Source: Bacillus sp. SLBN-46
GTDB lineage: Bacteria; Bacillota; Bacilli; Bacillales; Cytobacillaceae
Direction of reading: 5' to 3'
DNA length: 64,000 nucleotides
NCBI RefSeq assembly: GCF_031453555.1
Contig: NZ_JAVIZM010000001.1
Span: 998,001-1,062,000, forward strand
Below, piece after piece: positions 16,771-26,470 of the stretch. The notes beneath the pieces were generated by a model. It saw only the letters and a list, made by a program, of their open reading frames with translations. It was not told where the DNA came from and did no database searches. Every line of letters begins with the position of its first letter. Within the stretch, counting starts at the first letter, position 1. A program made the position numbers and the translations under genes.

Positions 16771-17587
16771 GAAAAAGGGAGTATGGTTTCGCTACCTACT
16801 TGCGATCGTTCTCTTACTAGTCATGATTTTTCCATACATTTATATGGTATTGAATTCTTTTGCTGATTGGGATCAAGTTGATAAAAAGCTCATTCCCACA
16901 CAGTTTAGCTTGAAATCGTATGAGTGGCTTCTTGGCGGAGGAGAAGCGGTCATTCCAAGACCTTGGGTGAGTGCTTTCTTCAACAGTTTTCTCGTGTCAG
17001 CCGGTTCGACTTTCTTGATGATGGTCACTGGGGTCATGGTGGCTTATGCATTAGCAAAAATTCCTTTCAAAGGAAGAGACACGATTAACAACGTGATTTT
17101 GTTCCAAATGTTTTTCCCGGCGATCATTTTGTTAATCCCAACGTTCTTGGTGATTCAACGAATTGGTATGTATGACTCGTATTGGGGCATGATTTTGCCA
17201 AAAGCTCTCAGCTTATGGGCTGTGTTTATGTATACGAACTTCTTCAAGGCGATTCCAGATACGTTTATTGAAGCGGCGAAGTTGGATGGAGCGAGCGAGT
17301 TGCAGATTATGTTCAAAATCGTGTTGCCGATGTCGAAGTCGATTACTACGGTTATTTTCTTGTTCTTGTTCATGGAACGTTGGACAGAGCTTTTATGGGA
17401 TATGTTAGTGGTGAAGAGCGACAGCATGCTGACACTGAATGTGTTGCTATCACAAATGTTTGGTCCATACGGCGGCTATCCAGGCCCGATGTATGCAGCA
17501 TCCGTATTACTAACACTTCCGATTATTATCATTTTCTTACTGTTTGCGAAAAAGTTCCAAGAAGGAATGCAGTTTACGCTTAAATAA
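16757..17587 (+). CDS. Sugar ABC transporter permease (MalG type)
   Basis: 276 residues with six membrane helices. The EAA loop reads E-A-A-K-L-D-G-A-S-E-L-Q-I-M-F-K-I-V-L-P. It ends with the short Q-E-G-M-Q-F-T-L-K tail common to MalG-type permeases. It overlaps the upstream permease by 14 bases. The stop is followed 41 bases later by a 21-nt-periodic GGCGGAAT array. Confidence 0.92.
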   Translation: MDGAKKKGVWFRYLLAIVLLLVMIFPYIYMVLNSFADWDQVDKKLIPTQFSLKSYEWLLGGGEAVIPRPWVSAFFNSFLVSAGSTFLMMVTGVMVAYALAKIPFKGRDTINNVILFQMFFPAIILLIPTFLVIQRIGMYDSYWGMILPKALSLWAVFMYTNFFKAIPDTFIEAAKLDGASELQIMFKIVLPMSKSITTVIFLFLFMERWTELLWDMLVVKSDSMLTLNVLLSQMFGPYGGYPGPMYAASVLLTLPIIIIFLLFAKKFQEGMQFTLK

Positions 17588-17628
17588 TCGTTTGGGCTGG
17601 TGAGCTAGGGGCCTGGATTTGTGGCGTT

Positions 17629-17850
17629 GGCGGAATTCTGTCCCAATCCGGCGGAATAAACGCAGAAGTCGGCGGAATAAATGTTAAAACTGGCGGAATT
17701 TCGCTCCAAGTTAGCGGAATAACTAGGAAAACCGGCGGAAATCTGTCCAGTCGGCGGAATACATGCTAAAACTGGCGGAATACCGGCCAAAGTTGGCGGA
17801 ATAAACGCTGAAACTGGCGGAATACCAGTCCAATTCGGCGGAATAATTCT
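17629..17850. repeat. 21-nt phased array A (GGCGGAAT phrase, 11 units)
   Basis: The phrase GGCGGAAT(A/T) starts at 17629, 17650, 17671, 17692, 17713 (as AGCGGAAT), 17734, 17753, 17774, 17795, 17816 and 17837. Spacing is 21 bases nine times and 19 once. The 12-13 bases between phrases vary, often carrying a short A-rich AAAAC piece. It fills the gap between the permease and GH13 genes. A minus-strand frame through it gives heptads beginning I-P-P, a consequence of the 21-base period. No promoter or terminator is recognised inside it. Confidence 0.9.
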
Positions 17851-17945
17851 CAAAACGGGGGTATCCCGCATCACAAAAGCAAATTTAAATTAAAAAACAG
17901 GCAAAAATCAGTCGGAAAGTCTTCAAAGGTTAGGAGTCCAATCAA

Positions 17946-19529
17946 ATGGTGAAATGGTGGCAGCAGTCGACTTTTTATGAAATCTATATGCCAAGCTTTA
18001 AGGACGGAAATGGCGATGGAATGGGGGATTTCGCCGGTATCATCTCTAAGCTCGACTATTTAAAAGATTTAGGGATTGATGGTTTGTGGCTTACACCCTT
18101 TTACCCGTCGCCTAAGGTAGATAATGGCTATGACATTTCTGATTACCAGAGCATCGACCCGGCGTACGGAACGATGGAGGAGTTTGAACTTTTTATAAAA
18201 GAAGGTCATAACCGCGGAATTAAAGTCATCGCCGATTTGGTTTTGAACCATACCTCCTCAGCGCATCAATGGTTTCAGGAGTCGAAGTCATCAAAGGACC
18301 ATCCGAAACGCGATTGGTACATTTGGAGAGACGAACCGAACAACTGGGAATCGTTCTTCGGCGGCACGGCCTGGGAGTACGATGAGACGACCGAGCAATA
18401 TTACTACCATGCGTTTGCTAAGGAACAGGTCGACTTAAACTGGGCCAATCCAGAAGTGAAAGCGGCCATGTTCGATGTCATGAAGTTCTGGCTTGAAAAA
18501 GGGATCGATGGCTTTCGCCTTGATGTCATCAACTTTTTAAAAATAAATGATCAGTTCGTGGACAATCCGTATGATGCCTCGAAGCAGGAACAAGAGCATG
18601 TATACGATAAAGACCAGGAAGGAATCCTCGGCATCATTGAGGAGATTGCGGCCTTTGTTCATCAGTATCCGGATAAGTTTCTCGTAGGCGAGGTGGGGTC
18701 AGAGGACCTCGACATCCTCAAACAGTATTCGGGCCTTGGAAAATTAGATGTGGTATTTAATTTTAATATTGGAAGTATTGTGGAGTTTGATCCGGCAAAG
18801 CTGTATCAGCAGCTTGTGGACACGGAAGCGGCCTACAATGAAACACAGGTGCCGACCTTGTTCTTCGGCAGCCATGATATGTCACGGTTTATTTCTAGGT
18901 TCGGCGGTGAGGAGGACCGAGCCAAGCTCGTTGCGACCTTTATGCTTACCGCTCGAGGGGTGCCTTTCATCTATTTCGGTGATGAAATCGGCATGCGCGA
19001 CTGGATCACCGATGACATCGCGAAAATGAAGGATGTGCAAGGAATCATGGGCTACCAGCTGGCAGTGGAGGCTGGCAAGTCGCATGAGGAAGCGCTCGTC
19101 ATCGCGAATGACAAATCACGTGACAAATCGCGGACACCGATGCAATGGGATGCAGGTGAGTATGTCGGCTTTTCTGAGCAGAAACCATGGATTACCGTTC
19201 CGAATGAGGCAGCCAAAGTGACGGTAGAAAGTCAATTGGACGCGCCGGAATCGATGCTTTCTTTTTATAAAAGCTTACTAAAACTGCGCAAGGAACATAG
19301 AGCTTTAACCTTAGGAACCTATGAATCTTTACGTTACGAGGATGGATTGATGACGTTCATCAGAAAAGATGAATCAGAACGAATCCTTGTGGCGCTGAAC
19401 TTTTCGGAAGAGCCGAAAACAGTTGATGGGTCAGCTGGCACCTTGCTGCTATCGAACAAACGAAAGGTTCTTGATGGGAAAACAATTTTGGGCAACGAAG
19501 CCATGATTTTAAAGGAGGATCTTGAGTAA
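17946..19529 (+). CDS. GH13 alpha-glucosidase (oligo-1,6-glucosidase-like)
   Basis: 527 residues, the usual size of intracellular GH13 alpha-glucosidases. The (beta/alpha)8 motifs are visible: D-L-V-L-N-H-T, G-F-R-L-D-V-I-N with nucleophile Asp193, L-V-G-E-V-G with acid/base Glu249, and F-G-S-H-D-M-S-R with Asp311 (S-H-D instead of the usual N-H-D). S-R-T-P-M-Q-W-D and a C-terminal beta domain follow. There is no signal peptide, so it hydrolyses imported alpha-glucosides. Its company of beta-mannoside enzymes suggests a mixed glycan or a broad-range operon. The gene's end overlaps the DUF1861 start by 1 base. Confidence 0.9.
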   Translation: MVKWWQQSTFYEIYMPSFKDGNGDGMGDFAGIISKLDYLKDLGIDGLWLTPFYPSPKVDNGYDISDYQSIDPAYGTMEEFELFIKEGHNRGIKVIADLVLNHTSSAHQWFQESKSSKDHPKRDWYIWRDEPNNWESFFGGTAWEYDETTEQYYYHAFAKEQVDLNWANPEVKAAMFDVMKFWLEKGIDGFRLDVINFLKINDQFVDNPYDASKQEQEHVYDKDQEGILGIIEEIAAFVHQYPDKFLVGEVGSEDLDILKQYSGLGKLDVVFNFNIGSIVEFDPAKLYQQLVDTEAAYNETQVPTLFFGSHDMSRFISRFGGEEDRAKLVATFMLTARGVPFIYFGDEIGMRDWITDDIAKMKDVQGIMGYQLAVEAGKSHEEALVIANDKSRDKSRTPMQWDAGEYVGFSEQKPWITVPNEAAKVTVESQLDAPESMLSFYKSLLKLRKEHRALTLGTYESLRYEDGLMTFIRKDESERILVALNFSEEPKTVDGSAGTLLLSNKRKVLDGKTILGNEAMILKEDLE

Positions 19530-20467
19530 TGACCGTTTTAACAAAAGGGAATGTCAAAACATGTGAACAGCTGGTGGAGGAGTTTGCGAAAACACCTATG
19601 AATCCTGAAAAAATTATCTTTACAGGAGTAGGCGAAAACGATGTGTATAACATTTCGGCGCCGTTTGAGGATGAAGGGGAGCTTGTCATTGCAGGGCGCG
19701 TTGAGTCACGTGACAGCGAGCACTCGAATGTGCATTTTTTCGTTGAGCGAGAAGGGCAGTGGGTACCGCGTGAAGGCGCACCTGTCTTGGAATTACAGGA
19801 TCCTTTTTTTACAAAAATTGCAGGGGAACTCGTCTTGGGCGGCGTTCAAATTTTTCCGCACCCCATCAATAAAGGCGCCCTCGGCTGGAGAACCGTTTTT
19901 TACAAAGGCGCCAACATTGCAAGCCTGAAGGAATTCGCTAAAGGACCAGACGGCATGAAGGACCTTCGCTTAATCGAGTTAAAGGACGGAAGCATCGGTG
20001 TATTGACGAGACCTCAAGGAGAAAAGGGCGGCCGTGGAAAAATTGGCTGGACACGCATTGCATCCTTAGATGAGCTTACCATTGATGTGGTGGAGCAGGC
20101 GCCTTTATTAGAAGGCCAGTTTATCAACGAACAGTGGGGCGGAGCGAACGAACCGCATCTTCTTGCCAACGGACTTGTCGGTGTGTTAGGACACATTGCT
20201 TCTTTTGATGAAGAAGGAAATCGTCACTACTATCCCATGGTGTTTGCCTTAAATCCAGAAACAGGTGACATCTCTGATATCGAGTTAATCGCTACAAGAA
20301 GTCATTTCCTTCCGGGCCCTGCCAAGCGTCCAGATTTAATCGATGTGGTATTTAGCGGCGGGCTTGTACGAAAAGGTGATGGAACGGCTGATATGTACGC
20401 AGGAATCAGCGATGCGGAAGCGCAAAAAATCACGATTATTGATCCGTTTTTACAATACGAAGGTTAA
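19529..20467 (+). CDS. DUF1861 family protein (beta-propeller-like)
   Basis: 312 residues matching DUF1861, with no assigned reaction that I know. Segments such as N-D-V-Y-N-I-S-A-P-F, A-G-R-V-E-S-R-D-S-E-H-S, G-G-V-Q-I-F-P-H-P and N-E-P-H-L-L-A-N-G recall the blade pattern of five-bladed beta-propeller glycosidases such as GH43/GH130. It lies between GH13 and GH130 with overlapping or 15-base junctions and GGAGG before its ATG, so it is co-translated with them. A role in mannoside cleavage is inferred from context only. Confidence 0.8.
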   Translation: MTVLTKGNVKTCEQLVEEFAKTPMNPEKIIFTGVGENDVYNISAPFEDEGELVIAGRVESRDSEHSNVHFFVEREGQWVPREGAPVLELQDPFFTKIAGELVLGGVQIFPHPINKGALGWRTVFYKGANIASLKEFAKGPDGMKDLRLIELKDGSIGVLTRPQGEKGGRGKIGWTRIASLDELTIDVVEQAPLLEGQFINEQWGGANEPHLLANGLVGVLGHIASFDEEGNRHYYPMVFALNPETGDISDIELIATRSHFLPGPAKRPDLIDVVFSGGLVRKGDGTADMYAGISDAEAQKITIIDPFLQYEG

Positions 20468-20482
20468 GAGGAGACTAGACAA

Positions 20483-21550
20483 ATGAACGTATATAGATAT
20501 GAACAGAACCCATTAGTAACTCCGGCAGATGTTACGCCACATCGCGAGGATTTCGAGGTGATCGGTGCGTTTAACGCAGGCGTAACCACTTTTAACGATG
20601 AAATTATCATGATGCTTCGTGTGGCCGAGCGCCCGATTAGTCACGACCCAAATATTGTGAAGGCGCCGATTTATAATCCACAAACAAACGAGCTTGAAAT
20701 TATCGAGTTCCGTTTAGATGACCCGACGTATGATTTTTCTGATCCTCGTGTGATCCGCAGAAGCGGCGATACGCAAGGCTTTGAGTACTTAACGTCTATT
20801 GCGTATTTACGTATTGCCCGCAGCAACGATGGCGGTCACCATTTTACGATTGATGAGAAGCCGTTTGTGTATCCATCCAATGAGTTAGAAACGTTTGGAA
20901 TTGAGGACCCAAGGATTACGAAGATTGACGATACGTATTATATCTATTTCAGTGCGGTTTCACCGGTGGGTGTCGGGGAATCGATGGTGTCCACGAAGGA
21001 CTTTGTTACGACGGAGCACCACGGGATGATTTTTGCACCGGAAAATAAAGATGTGTTAATTTTTCCTGAAAAAATTAACGGAAAATATTACGCGATTCAC
21101 CGACCAGTTCCAAAGAGTGTAGGGATGCCGGAGATGTGGATTGCGGAATCTACGAATCTAATACACTGGGGTAATCACAAGCATTTGTTAGGTTTACGTG
21201 AAGGTATGTGGGATAGCGCGCGTATGGGCGGAGGAGCGGTTCCATTTAAAACGGAAAAAGGATGGCTTGAGCTTTATCATGGTGCGACAACGGATCATCG
21301 CTATTGCATGGGGGCCGTGTTGCTAGATTTAGAGGATCCAACAAAGGTGATTGCACGCTCTGATCAGCCGATTCTGGAGCCGGAAGCAGAGTATGAGGTT
21401 GAAGGATTCTTTGGAAACGTTGTTTTCTCTTGCGGTGCGGTTGTGGAAGGCGACGTGGTTAAGATGTTCTATGGTGTGGCTGATACGTCTATGGCTTGTG
21501 CAGAACTAAGTGTACAAGAGATCTTAGATTCATTGACCTATATAAAGTAG
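20483..21550 (+). CDS. GH130 beta-mannoside phosphorylase
   Basis: 355 residues of the GH130 five-bladed propeller. Blocks seen are A-F-N-A-G-V-T-T-F, M-L-R-V-A-E-R, G-I-E-D-P-R-I-T-K (the Asp is the expected proton-donor region), Y-H-G-A-T-T-D-H-R-Y and the G-F-F-G-N-V-V-F-S-C-G end. GH130 enzymes cleave beta-mannosides with phosphate to give alpha-mannose-1-phosphate. The linkage specificity (beta-1,2 or beta-1,4-Man-GlcNAc/Glc) cannot be told by eye. GAGGAG lies 9 bases before ATG. The product would need PgcA-like and ManA activities, both encoded in the window. Confidence 0.9.
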   Translation: MNVYRYEQNPLVTPADVTPHREDFEVIGAFNAGVTTFNDEIIMMLRVAERPISHDPNIVKAPIYNPQTNELEIIEFRLDDPTYDFSDPRVIRRSGDTQGFEYLTSIAYLRIARSNDGGHHFTIDEKPFVYPSNELETFGIEDPRITKIDDTYYIYFSAVSPVGVGESMVSTKDFVTTEHHGMIFAPENKDVLIFPEKINGKYYAIHRPVPKSVGMPEMWIAESTNLIHWGNHKHLLGLREGMWDSARMGGGAVPFKTEKGWLELYHGATTDHRYCMGAVLLDLEDPTKVIARSDQPILEPEAEYEVEGFFGNVVFSCGAVVEGDVVKMFYGVADTSMACAELSVQEILDSLTYIK

Positions 21551-21642
21551 TTGTTAATAGTGCCAAAATTGTGTTCACGCGATTTTGGCCTTTCGTTTGT
21601 TTTTTACCAATAGGAGCTTATAACAAGGCAGGTGACGTTTCG

Positions 21643-24153
21643 ATGAAACTGAATGACAATTGGAAGATGAAGCATTTTGATGTGGGGGCTGCTCGTGACC
21701 TGGAGGTCGCTTCGCCTGAGTATATTGATTATTTTTGGATGACAACGGCGGTGCCGGGCGATGTCCATTCTACCTTAATCGAACGGAAATTGATCGACGA
21801 TCCCTTTTACGGGCACAACGACCTGAAATGTCAGTGGGTCGAGGAAAAGGTGTGGTGGTACCGGTCGACGTTTGATTTTCATGACGAGATACAACAAGGC
21901 GACCGCTATGAGCTCATTTTCGAAGGCCTCGATACGTTCGCAACAGTGTATCTAAACGGAGTGGAGATCGGTTCAACGGAGAATATGTTTATCAGCCACA
22001 CCTTTGAAGTAGCACGCGAGCTGAAACAAGGGAAAAACGTGCTGGCGGTTCGGTTTGATCCTGTCACAGTGCATGTCAAAGATAAGGTGCAATATTACTG
22101 GTCCGGTTTTAGCAAAAAAAGAATTTGGACGCGGAAAGCCCAAAGTCATTATGGCTGGGATTGGGGCCCACGGTTGGTTGCTGCTGGGATTTGGAAGGAT
22201 GTTCGTTTAGAAAAACGTTCTACAGCAAAAATTGATCACTTGTTTGCGAGAACCACATCGGTTGATGCTGACAAAGCTACCGTTGAAGTGGATGTGGACA
22301 TTACCTCGTACACACGGGAAAAAGAATTCGAGGTCCTCATCAGTCTAAACGACGGCGAGGAACCAATCACCACCTCGAAGGTGAAAGTTGACCGGAAAAA
22401 AGCAACGGCTATCCTGGAGGTTGATGAACCTAAACTATGGTGGACGCATGATATCGGAACGCCATATCTGTACCAGTTGAAGGTCGAGTTGCTAGCCGAT
22501 GGAACGAAAATCGAGGAAAAAGAAGAAGCCCTCGGTATCCGAACGATCGAAGTCAGACGAAGAGACGAGAATGGTGATCCAAGCTTTACCTTCGTCCTAA
22601 ACGGCGAAAAGATTTTTGCCAAGGGGGCCAACTGGATTCCGATTGATAGTTTCATAGGAGCGGTGCCTGACACCCGCTATAAGCAACTGATTAAGATGTC
22701 GAAGAACGCGAACATGAATATGCTCCGCGTGTGGGGGGGCGGCATCTATGAAAAAGAGGTGTTCTATGAAGAGTGCAACCGCCTGGGAATCCTAGTGTGG
22801 CAGGACTTCATGTTCTCCTGTGCACTCTATCCGGATTACAACAAAAACTTCATGGCCAATGTTCGTGAAGAAATTAGTCATGTGGTTAAACGTCTGCGCA
22901 ATCACCCGTGCCTGGCGATTTGGTGCGGCAACAACGAAAATGATTGGTTATATGAAGCATTAAAGTCTTCCGGCGAGATTACGCATCCTTATTACGGCGA
23001 GAAAATCTACCATGAGTTAATGCCGGAATTACTAGAGGAACTCGACCCAACCCGGCTGTTTTGGCCAAGCTCCCCGTTTGGCGGGAATGACCATAACTCC
23101 AGGGAAGAGGGCGACACGCATAATTGGCAGGTGTGGCACGGGAATATCGAACCGCGGGTGTTCGGTGAACCGCAGCGTGTTAATTATAGTATCGATGGCC
23201 TTTCTTTTAAAAATTTCAAAACGGACACAACGCTGTTTGCCAGCGAATTTGGCATGCATGCTTCGTCTAACCGCTACACATTAGAACGGAATATCCCAAA
23301 GGAACAATTTTTCTGGGGAAGCGAAGAAATGGCGTACAGGAACAAAGATATTCACCATCCTAAAGGAATATTGTTAATGGAAGGGTATACTGGTGCTCCG
23401 AAGGACCTTGATGAATATATTTCCTATTCGATGCTTACGCAGGCGGAAGGTTTAAAGTTTGGGATTGAGCATTATCGCCGCAACAAGCCGCATACAAGCG
23501 GTGCATTGTTCTGGCAGCTGAACGATTGCTGGCCGGGGACGAGCTGGTCGGTGATCGATTATTATTTATTGCCGAAGGCGTCCTATCACTATGCGCGGAA
23601 ATTCTTCAGCCCGATTCTTTTGACGCTCGATCAAACGCCAGGGGAAGATATCAAGGTGTGGGTCGTGAATGACAAGTTAGAAGCCTATCAGGATGAAATT
23701 GAGCTCGCGGTGTACGATTTTAGCGGGGAAAAGGTGTTTGCTAAGGAATGGCAAGTCAGTGTGGAAGCCAATGCGGCGATACAGATTGCGACCGTCCTTG
23801 AACGAGAAGCGCTCGGTGGATTAGAGCCGGAGGAGGCCGTGATGGTTATCCGTTGGAAAAATCAACGAGCTGGTGAGAACTTCTATTATTTCCGCGATCA
23901 AAAGAATTTGCGATTCGAAGAGGCTGAATTGACGGTTTCAGTCAATAAGAAGACGAACGAGTTGACTGTCTCTACGAATTCACTTGCACGGATGGTCACG
24001 ATTGAACTCGACCAGGAGCAGCTAGTAATGGAGGATAATTTCTTTGACCTACTCACAAATGAGACTCGTGTTATTGGAATTGAGCAGGCGCAGGGAAAAG
24101 AAATTCCTTGGGAGACTTTACGAGTAAAAGCGATCAATAGCAAGAAAGGATGA
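21643..24153 (+). CDS. GH2 beta-mannosidase
   Basis: 836 residues of the GH2 beta-mannosidase branch: N-terminal sugar-binding domain (to ~190), immunoglobulin-like domain (to ~300) and TIM barrel. Acid/base Glu432 is in W-C-G-N-N-E-N, and nucleophile Glu535 is in F-A-S-E-F-G-M-H. The Q-S-H-Y-G-W-D-W-G-P motif near 167-176 is typical. There is no signal peptide, so it releases mannose from imported beta-mannosides inside the cell. The start at 21643 follows AGGTGA; earlier in-frame codons belong to the 92-base gap after GH130. Its stop overlaps the region of the next start. Confidence 0.92.
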   Translation: MKLNDNWKMKHFDVGAARDLEVASPEYIDYFWMTTAVPGDVHSTLIERKLIDDPFYGHNDLKCQWVEEKVWWYRSTFDFHDEIQQGDRYELIFEGLDTFATVYLNGVEIGSTENMFISHTFEVARELKQGKNVLAVRFDPVTVHVKDKVQYYWSGFSKKRIWTRKAQSHYGWDWGPRLVAAGIWKDVRLEKRSTAKIDHLFARTTSVDADKATVEVDVDITSYTREKEFEVLISLNDGEEPITTSKVKVDRKKATAILEVDEPKLWWTHDIGTPYLYQLKVELLADGTKIEEKEEALGIRTIEVRRRDENGDPSFTFVLNGEKIFAKGANWIPIDSFIGAVPDTRYKQLIKMSKNANMNMLRVWGGGIYEKEVFYEECNRLGILVWQDFMFSCALYPDYNKNFMANVREEISHVVKRLRNHPCLAIWCGNNENDWLYEALKSSGEITHPYYGEKIYHELMPELLEELDPTRLFWPSSPFGGNDHNSREEGDTHNWQVWHGNIEPRVFGEPQRVNYSIDGLSFKNFKTDTTLFASEFGMHASSNRYTLERNIPKEQFFWGSEEMAYRNKDIHHPKGILLMEGYTGAPKDLDEYISYSMLTQAEGLKFGIEHYRRNKPHTSGALFWQLNDCWPGTSWSVIDYYLLPKASYHYARKFFSPILLTLDQTPGEDIKVWVVNDKLEAYQDEIELAVYDFSGEKVFAKEWQVSVEANAAIQIATVLEREALGGLEPEEAVMVIRWKNQRAGENFYYFRDQKNLRFEEAELTVSVNKKTNELTVSTNSLARMVTIELDQEQLVMEDNFFDLLTNETRVIGIEQAQGKEIPWETLRVKAINSKKG

Positions 24154-24158
24154 GTCAA

Positions 24159-25151
24159 ATGAAGGCAGCCGTTTTGCAGGGTACAAAGCAGTTAGAAGTG
24201 GTAGAGTGGGAGAATCCAAGACCACTAGCCCATGAGGTGGTTGTGAAAGTGAAAAGCTGTGGGATTTGCGGCACGGACCAGCATATCTACCATGGACATC
24301 CAGGCTCTGCCGAGGTTCATCCGCCGATCGTGCTTGGACATGAGTTAGCGGGAGAAGTGGTGGAAGTAGGTTCGGAGGTTACGAGTTTACAAGCAGGCGA
24401 CCGTGTGTCGATTGATCCGAACATTTACTGTGGAACCTGTGAGTACTGCCGCAGCAATCGTGCGCATCTTTGCCAACAACTTCAGGCAGTTGGTGTCACA
24501 AGAGATGGTGGCATGGCCGAATATTGTACGGTGCCAAGCGCGAACGGCTATAAGATACCGGATGAAATGACGTTTGAAGAAGCTGCCTTGGTGGAGCCGT
24601 TAGGCTGTGTGTTGCATGGCTTTAGAAAAATAACCCTGACACCGCTTAGCAGGGTATTGATTATCGGCGGCGGATTTATTGGCCAGTTGTTTTTGCAATT
24701 GGTGAAGCAACAGCATGTTCAATCGATTGTTGTCAGTGAGCCGGCTGATAATAAAAGAGAGCTTCTGTATCAGCTGGGAGCGGATGACGTCGTTCAACCT
24801 ATGGATGCTGCGAAGCTTGAAGCAGATGTCGTGATTGAATGTGTCGGCCGACCAGAAAGCATGGAGCTTGCCGTGAAATCAGCGGCCAAAGGCGGGCAGG
24901 TGCTACTTTTCGGAGTGGCTGCACCAGACACCGTGATTTCTGTGTCGCCGTTTGAGATTTTTTCAAAAGAACTAACAATCAAAGGGTCGTTTATTAACCC
25001 TTATACACATGAGGAAGCGATTAGGTTGATTGCGAAAAAGGTAGTTGATGTGGGCTCGCTCATCTCGCACCGTTTTACTAAAGAGGAACTGCCGGTAGCA
25101 ATGGCGGAGTATCCTTCACTCGGAGTGTCTAAAGGGATTATTACACATTAA
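24159..25151 (+). CDS. Zinc-dependent MDR dehydrogenase (sugar/polyol type)
   Basis: 330 residues. The catalytic zinc site is C-G-I-C-G-T-D with G-H-E in L-G-H-E-L-A-G-E. The structural zinc cluster is present (C-G-T-C-E-Y-C-R-S-N...C). The Rossmann motif is I-G-G-G-F-I-G. Family members oxidise sugar alcohols, threonine or sugars with NAD(P). The ATG at 24159 is used because AAAGGA lies 8 bases upstream; the ATG at 24150 is too close. Its place after the mannosidase suggests it handles a released sugar or polyol. Confidence 0.87.
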   Translation: MKAAVLQGTKQLEVVEWENPRPLAHEVVVKVKSCGICGTDQHIYHGHPGSAEVHPPIVLGHELAGEVVEVGSEVTSLQAGDRVSIDPNIYCGTCEYCRSNRAHLCQQLQAVGVTRDGGMAEYCTVPSANGYKIPDEMTFEEAALVEPLGCVLHGFRKITLTPLSRVLIIGGGFIGQLFLQLVKQQHVQSIVVSEPADNKRELLYQLGADDVVQPMDAAKLEADVVIECVGRPESMELAVKSAAKGGQVLLFGVAAPDTVISVSPFEIFSKELTIKGSFINPYTHEEAIRLIAKKVVDVGSLISHRFTKEELPVAMAEYPSLGVSKGIITH

Positions 25152-25157
25152 AGCGAC

Positions 25158-25200
25158 GGGGGACAGTCCCCCGTTGCTTTAATGCCCCATTGCTTTAAAG
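25158..25200. repeat. Palindromic element, copy 6 (partial)
   Basis: One full arm GGGGGACAGTCCCCC (25158-25172). The second arm is lost and replaced by degenerate GTTGCTTTAATG...GCTTTAAAG, so it is a decayed copy between the MDR and MFS genes. Confidence 0.75.
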
Positions 25201-25211
25201 GAGATTAAACT

Positions 25212-26441
25212 ATGTTTCAAATTTTTAAATCGTTTTCCACGGAATTAAAGTTTTATTTGCTGATGAATACCTTTTTTTCCTTTGGCGGAGCCTTGTCGGG
25301 GGTCTTTCAAAGCGTGTTTTTGTGGAAACTGGATAAAACGTATTCCCTGCTCGCGTATTATAGCTTGTATTGGTCATTGGCGATCATTGTTTTTTTCGGG
25401 GTGTGTGCCTGGATTGCCAGGAAAACAAGTCCGATGATCACGATGCGGTTAGGATTTGTTTTTTACCTAATCACCTATCTCATTATGCTGGTCTTCCATG
25501 ATACGTTACGAGATCACATCTTTTTGCTCGGAATGTCCAATGGTTTGGCGATGAGCCTTTACTATGTGGGCGTTCATATGGCCGTATTAGATTTGACTAC
25601 GAATGATAAGCGCGATCAGTTTTTGTATATTCAAGGGATTTTGCTGACGATTGGAGGGGTCATTGCTCCGCTAATTGCCGGTGTGTTGATCTCCCAATTC
25701 CAAGGTATGGTTGGTTATTATGTAGTTTTTATTGCGACCTGCGTGTTTTTCTTCATTTCTTTCTTGGTTTCGTTAAAAGTAAAAGGAAGTCCGGTGACGA
25801 CAAAGAGTCATTTCTGGGATGTGATCAAGCGACCGTCACCGGAATGGATGAAGATGTACAAGGTCATGTTTGCCGATGGCATTGTGTCCGGTGTTTACTC
25901 TACTTTTTTAATTACGATGATTACCTTCAAGGTTGCCGGGGGAGAACTGAGCTTAGGAGTGTATAATACGGCGGCGGAGATTGTCGCGATTGTCGCATTC
26001 TATGTGCTCGCTAAGTTCTCGAATCCCAAATATCGGTTGGCGATTTTTGCGATAGGCTCGATTAGTGTATTTTTTAGCTCTGTCTTATTATCCGTATTGC
26101 CAGTGCTTTTTTCGTTGGTGGTCTTTGGAATTATATCTCCTGTAGCGATGAATATGATCACGACCTCGATGAATGCCATGATTTATGAATCAATTGAAAA
26201 GGATCCGCTGTATAAGGAACGGCGTTTGGACTATATTATCATTCGCGAAATTCCACTTGGTGTGGGAAGGATTATCGGGGTGTTCCTGTTTTTAGCGATG
26301 AGGAAATACTTTGATTTTGAACAGCTTTTACCTGTATCCTTTAGCCTTTTTCCTATTGTGTATGTCATAATGATTCCAGCGCTCTATTTTATTTGGAAAA
26401 GGCCGAAAAAGGAAGCTGTGCTTGGGCCAAATGAATGCTAG
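25212..26441 (+). CDS. MFS transporter
   Basis: 409 residues with about 12 hydrophobic segments and the central cytoplasmic loop near 195-215. Helix patterns are MFS-like but without strong family signatures, consistent with the poorly characterised MFS branch often placed in sugar loci. AAAGGAG is 8 bases before ATG. Between the dehydrogenase and ROK kinase it may import a mono- or disaccharide or export a by-product. Confidence 0.85.
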   Translation: MFQIFKSFSTELKFYLLMNTFFSFGGALSGVFQSVFLWKLDKTYSLLAYYSLYWSLAIIVFFGVCAWIARKTSPMITMRLGFVFYLITYLIMLVFHDTLRDHIFLLGMSNGLAMSLYYVGVHMAVLDLTTNDKRDQFLYIQGILLTIGGVIAPLIAGVLISQFQGMVGYYVVFIATCVFFFISFLVSLKVKGSPVTTKSHFWDVIKRPSPEWMKMYKVMFADGIVSGVYSTFLITMITFKVAGGELSLGVYNTAAEIVAIVAFYVLAKFSNPKYRLAIFAIGSISVFFSSVLLSVLPVLFSLVVFGIISPVAMNMITTSMNAMIYESIEKDPLYKERRLDYIIIREIPLGVGRIIGVFLFLAMRKYFDFEQLLPVSFSLFPIVYVIMIPALYFIWKRPKKEAVLGPNEC

Positions 26442-26470
26442 GATAAATTTTAAAATGGGGGAATTGCTGT

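Noticed and set aside
17629..17850. CRISPR array
   Set aside because: The conserved part is only 8-9 bases, spacers are 12-13 bases, and no cas genes are present; arrays B and C fail for the same reasons.
17605..17874. Minus-strand frame over array A with I-P-P heptads
   Set aside because: The heptads follow from the 21-base period; there is no good ribosome binding site, and the 19-base step changes the heptad from I-P-P to Y-S-A.
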